DNA of 9,108 bases from Planctomycetales bacterium. GTDB taxonomy: Bacteria; Planctomycetota; Planctomycetia; Pirellulales; Thermoguttaceae. Of this stretch, positions 7,020-9,108 are shown one piece after another. The position numbers and the translations under genes are program-made. Location: NCBI GenBank assembly GCA_007127495.1, contig SKZG01000298.1:1-9108 (forward strand), in the 5' to 3' direction. Position 1 is the stretch's first letter; the number at the start of each line of letters is the position of its first letter. Under the pieces are notes generated by a model. That model was not told the DNA's origin, ran no database searches, and saw only the letters and a program-made list of their open reading frames with translations.

Positions 7020-7432
7020 AGCTTCGTGGGGCTGGGGCGGCGAGTCGGCAGATGGTCTGTGGCCGGACGTTCCCCGCCATTGGCACCTGCTACGAAAAAC
7101 GCCCATTCTAGGCGAAAAGCCGCATCTACGGCAAGCCCCGAAAATCAAGCGGCGAAAACCCGGCCGTCAGCGGCCTTGGCGGCCAAGGGGCACCGGCTAT
7201 ACTCGCCGCGGCTTGGAAATGCCATTTCCGTAGGGTGGGCTTCAGCCCATAAGGCGAGTCGGCCCGACCCGATATTCCGATAATTCCTTCAAGTCGACTA
7301 AACCCACAAGATCGGTTTATCCGATACCACATCATGATGCTGTGTCGTTCCAGGCCTGCGCCGACCCCGGTCAGGCGTGACCTGTTGCAGAAACCAATGC
7401 AGTAGTCGCTCACTATTCTGAAGGAAACTGCA
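7020..7432. other. Divergent intergenic region between proS and the Ig-like protein gene
   Basis: I see no gene in these 413 bases. Contents are a short perfect inverted repeat CCTTGG-CGG-CCAAGG (7174-7188), a weak rightward promoter pattern TTGGCG (7176-7181) with TATACT (7198-7203) at 16 bases, the three-stem element at 7201-7259, and a 10-bp palindrome CATCATGATG (7330-7339). The sequence becomes clearly less GC-rich between about 7265 and 7345, as is common near start regions. Confidence 0.5.
7201..7259. other. Compact three-stem folded element
   Basis: An outer 7-bp stem ACTCGCC (7201-7207) with GGCGAGT (7253-7259) encloses two perfect inner hairpins. These are GGAAAT-GCC-ATTTCC (7215-7229) and TGGGC-TTCA-GCCCA (7236-7249). 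Together they predict a three-way junction of only 59 bases. It could be a structured RNA, a DNA cruciform site or a dispersed intergenic repeat. It has no T-tract and starts within the possible -10 box at 7198-7203. Confidence 0.55.
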
Positions 7433-9108
7433 ATGTTCCGCAAATGGTTGATGCCTTCGTACCTTATGGTTGGCCTGTCGGTCGGATCGATCGCGTGGGC
7501 CCAGGCCAATGAACCGCAAACGCTTCTCGAGCGACTGGACCAGTTTGGGCAGGGGCTTTTCGGAGGTATCTTCGGCGAAACCCGCCCACGCAACCCTCAG
7601 CCGTTCGACGTGCGCGAGCCGGCAGTGCATCCCGGCATTTCTTCCTATCCCGGCGCTTCTTCACGTCAGGGGGCTCCTTTATGGGCCACCGATCCCCCGG
7701 CGCGCGCCGGCGCGGCCCGACAATCAGAGCCTGCACCCGGTGCGACAAGGCCGGCGATGGTCGGCCGGCCTGCAAGCGACGAGGCCTTTTCGCCTCGGGC
7801 CGGAAGCAACCAGAACGTCAGACCGCGACCGGCGCAAGCGTCCCCTTCTTCGGAAGGGACTCCGACGCTGAACAGGCCGGGGCGCCCGCCCGTCGCAACC
7901 CTCGACACCAAGCAGCCACCCGCGATGAGTCATGCGCCGGCGCAAAGCGGTGCCGCGCTTTCCTCGCCGCCTCGAATCGCCGGCACGCCGGAGCCGGCAA
8001 ATCGGCCGCTGCATCAACGGCTGTCGGTTCTCAGGAGTTCTGCATTCGGGCCGTTGGAAGCTACCGAGGCGCAGCCTCGGCCGAGCCCCACACCGACCGC
8101 GGCCGCGGCGAAGCCCACCCCGGAAGCGAAGGATCCACCTAGGGCGTCCGGCAGGTATCTGGTCATTGCAGAGCCCTCGGCCTCCCAACCGCAGCCGGCG
8201 GCCGAACCGGCGCCGGCGAAGAGTTCGCAATTCCGCCCGGCTGGTCCGACCGTCGCCGTTCGCGGACCCCGTCCCGGCTCCGCTCCGGGCGACAGCATGC
8301 TGTTTGCTCAGAAAGGGCCGATTTTCCATGTAGAGACCTTCGGGCCGCGCACCATTTCCATTGGTAAGGAGTCGGCCTACCGGGTGAGTATCCAGAATAC
8401 GGGCGATGTTTCGGCGGAAGAGGTCGCTGTTTTCATCGTGCTGCCTGCCTGGGCCGACGTCGTGGGCGCCGAAGCGAGCGCGGGCGCTACGCAACTGCCC
8501 AACGCCGACTCCGAGGAAAGCAAGTTCCTGTGGAAGATCGATCGCCTGGCGGCGCGGAGCAATGAGCGGCTGACCATGCGAATCATTCCGCGGCAGAGTC
8601 GTCCGTTCGACCTCGCAGTGCGATGGGAGTATTCGCCCCGATCACAGCAGGCCTTGATCGAAGTTCAAGAACCGAAGCTCGAGTTGCAGTTGGAAGGGCC
8701 GCGCGAGGTGCACTACGGCCAGGCCGAAACCTACAAGCTGCGGCTGCAGAACACCGGCGACGGTCCCGCCGAGAACGTCATGATGAACCTGTTTCCCATG
8801 GAGGCGGGCGACGGCAGCCCCGTGTCGCATCGAGTGGGCCTCCTTGGGCCGGGCGAACAGAGGAACATCGAGATCGAACTCACCGCAAGGCAAACCGGAA
8901 ACGTCACGGTGCGCGTTGCAGCGCAAGGCGACGGCGGCCTCGAAGCCGAAGTGGCCGAGACCGTGTTGGTACGACGCGCCGAATTGCAACTCGCGGTATC
9001 CGGGCCCCAGCTCCGATTTGTGGGATCGGAAGTGACCTACGACCTGCGGATTGCAAACACGGGAAATGCTCCCGCAAGGAATATCGAACTCAGCGCGGCG
9101 GTTCCGGC
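7433..9108 (+). CDS. Large exported protein with Ig-like 'NTG' repeats (C-terminus cut)
   Basis: The frame is open from the ATG at 7433 to the right edge, 558 codons without a stop. AAGGAA at 7421-7426 is the ribosome site. Residues 1-25 are a Sec signal peptide (hydrophobic SYLMVGLSVGSIAWAQA). Residues about 50-290 are low-complexity, rich in Pro, Ala, Ser and Arg, and look like a disordered linker. From about 295 there are at least three beta-sandwich repeats of the DUF11/CARDB kind. Each contains a conserved strand and turn: IQNTGDVSAEEV, LQNTGDGPAENV and IANTGNAPARNI. The second and third repeats are about 100 residues apart, and the first two about 118. Such modules usually serve as stalks or surface and envelope scaffolds. 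No enzyme domain is visible in the part present. The family is recognised only at domain level, and the function is unknown. Antisense and shifted frames across the Pro-rich part are shadows of it. Confidence 0.87.
   Translation, partial: MFRKWLMPSYLMVGLSVGSIAWAQANEPQTLLERLDQFGQGLFGGIFGETRPRNPQPFDVREPAVHPGISSYPGASSRQGAPLWATDPPARAGAARQSEPAPGATRPAMVGRPASDEAFSPRAGSNQNVRPRPAQASPSSEGTPTLNRPGRPPVATLDTKQPPAMSHAPAQSGAALSSPPRIAGTPEPANRPLHQRLSVLRSSAFGPLEATEAQPRPSPTPTAAAAKPTPEAKDPPRASGRYLVIAEPSASQPQPAAEPAPAKSSQFRPAGPTVAVRGPRPGSAPGDSMLFAQKGPIFHVETFGPRTISIGKESAYRVSIQNTGDVSAEEVAVFIVLPAWADVVGAEASAGATQLPNADSEESKFLWKIDRLAARSNERLTMRIIPRQSRPFDLAVRWEYSPRSQQALIEVQEPKLELQLEGPREVHYGQAETYKLRLQNTGDGPAENVMMNLFPMEAGDGSPVSHRVGLLGPGEQRNIEIELTARQTGNVTVRVAAQGDGGLEAEVAETVLVRRAELQLAVSGPQLRFVGSEVTYDLRIANTGNAPARNIELSAAVP

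Noticed and set aside
7020..7148. 43-codon N-terminal extension of proS
   Set aside because: The family N-terminus begins at the ATG at 7019. The extension is Arg/Cys/Pro-rich and unlike other prolyl-tRNA synthetases.
6114..7283. 389-codon open frame on the plus strand across proS
   Set aside because: It is antisense to the conserved core of proS, and its protein shows no recognisable motif.
7681..8494. Shifted and antisense open frames over the Pro/Ala-rich part of the last gene
   Set aside because: Low-complexity GC-rich coding sequence leaves all frames open. Only the frame from 7433 has a start site, a signal peptide and continuity into the NTG repeats.

Overview
The window is GC-rich bacterial DNA and most resembles a planctomycete (Pirellulales-like) chromosome. 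The reasons are a TAT-exported Gfo/Idh/MocA oxidoreductase, an exported DUF1080 (3-keto-disaccharide hydrolase family) protein, an exported HEAT-repeat protein carrying a DnaJC11-like domain, and an exported protein with repeated Ig-like 'NTG' modules. These gene types are strongly expanded in that phylum. The assignment is inferred from gene content; no rRNA or other phylogenetic marker apart from proS is present.

Layout. (1) 1-308, minus strand: the N-terminus of an unrecognised, probably exported protein that runs off the left edge. (2) 309-822: a long non-coding gap. It holds a nested inverted repeat (501-631), a perfect 17-bp tandem duplication overlapping its right arm (624-657), and a good sigma70-type promoter candidate (661-689) facing the next gene. 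(3) 823-5204, plus strand: three genes in a row, namely the Gfo/Idh/MocA oxidoreductase, the HEAT/DnaJC11-like protein and the DUF1080 protein. All three have an export signal, and all three have the same 7-base Shine-Dalgarno TAAGGAG. The gaps between them (95 and 138 bp) contain hairpins, the second of which is long (4423-4490). (4) 5205-5249: a short convergent gap filled by a perfect 18-bp tandem repeat. (5) 5250-7019, minus strand: proS, a bacterial-type prolyl-tRNA synthetase with the inserted editing domain. (6) 7020-7432: a divergent intergenic region with a compact three-stem folded element (7201-7259). (7) 7433 to the right edge, plus strand: a large exported protein with a Pro/Ala-rich linker followed by at least three Ig-like repeats, cut by the window end.

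The three-gene block may form an extracytoplasmic unit for glycoside breakdown through 3-keto intermediates. In that chemistry a Gfo/Idh/MocA enzyme oxidises the sugar at C3 and a DUF1080 protein cleaves the 3-keto-glycoside. The HEAT/DnaJC11-like protein between them would be a scaffold or adaptor of unknown role. The enzyme families are recognised from sequence; the joint function is inference. The most noteworthy items are this gene arrangement, the DnaJC11-like domain inside a HEAT protein, and the structured intergenic repeats.
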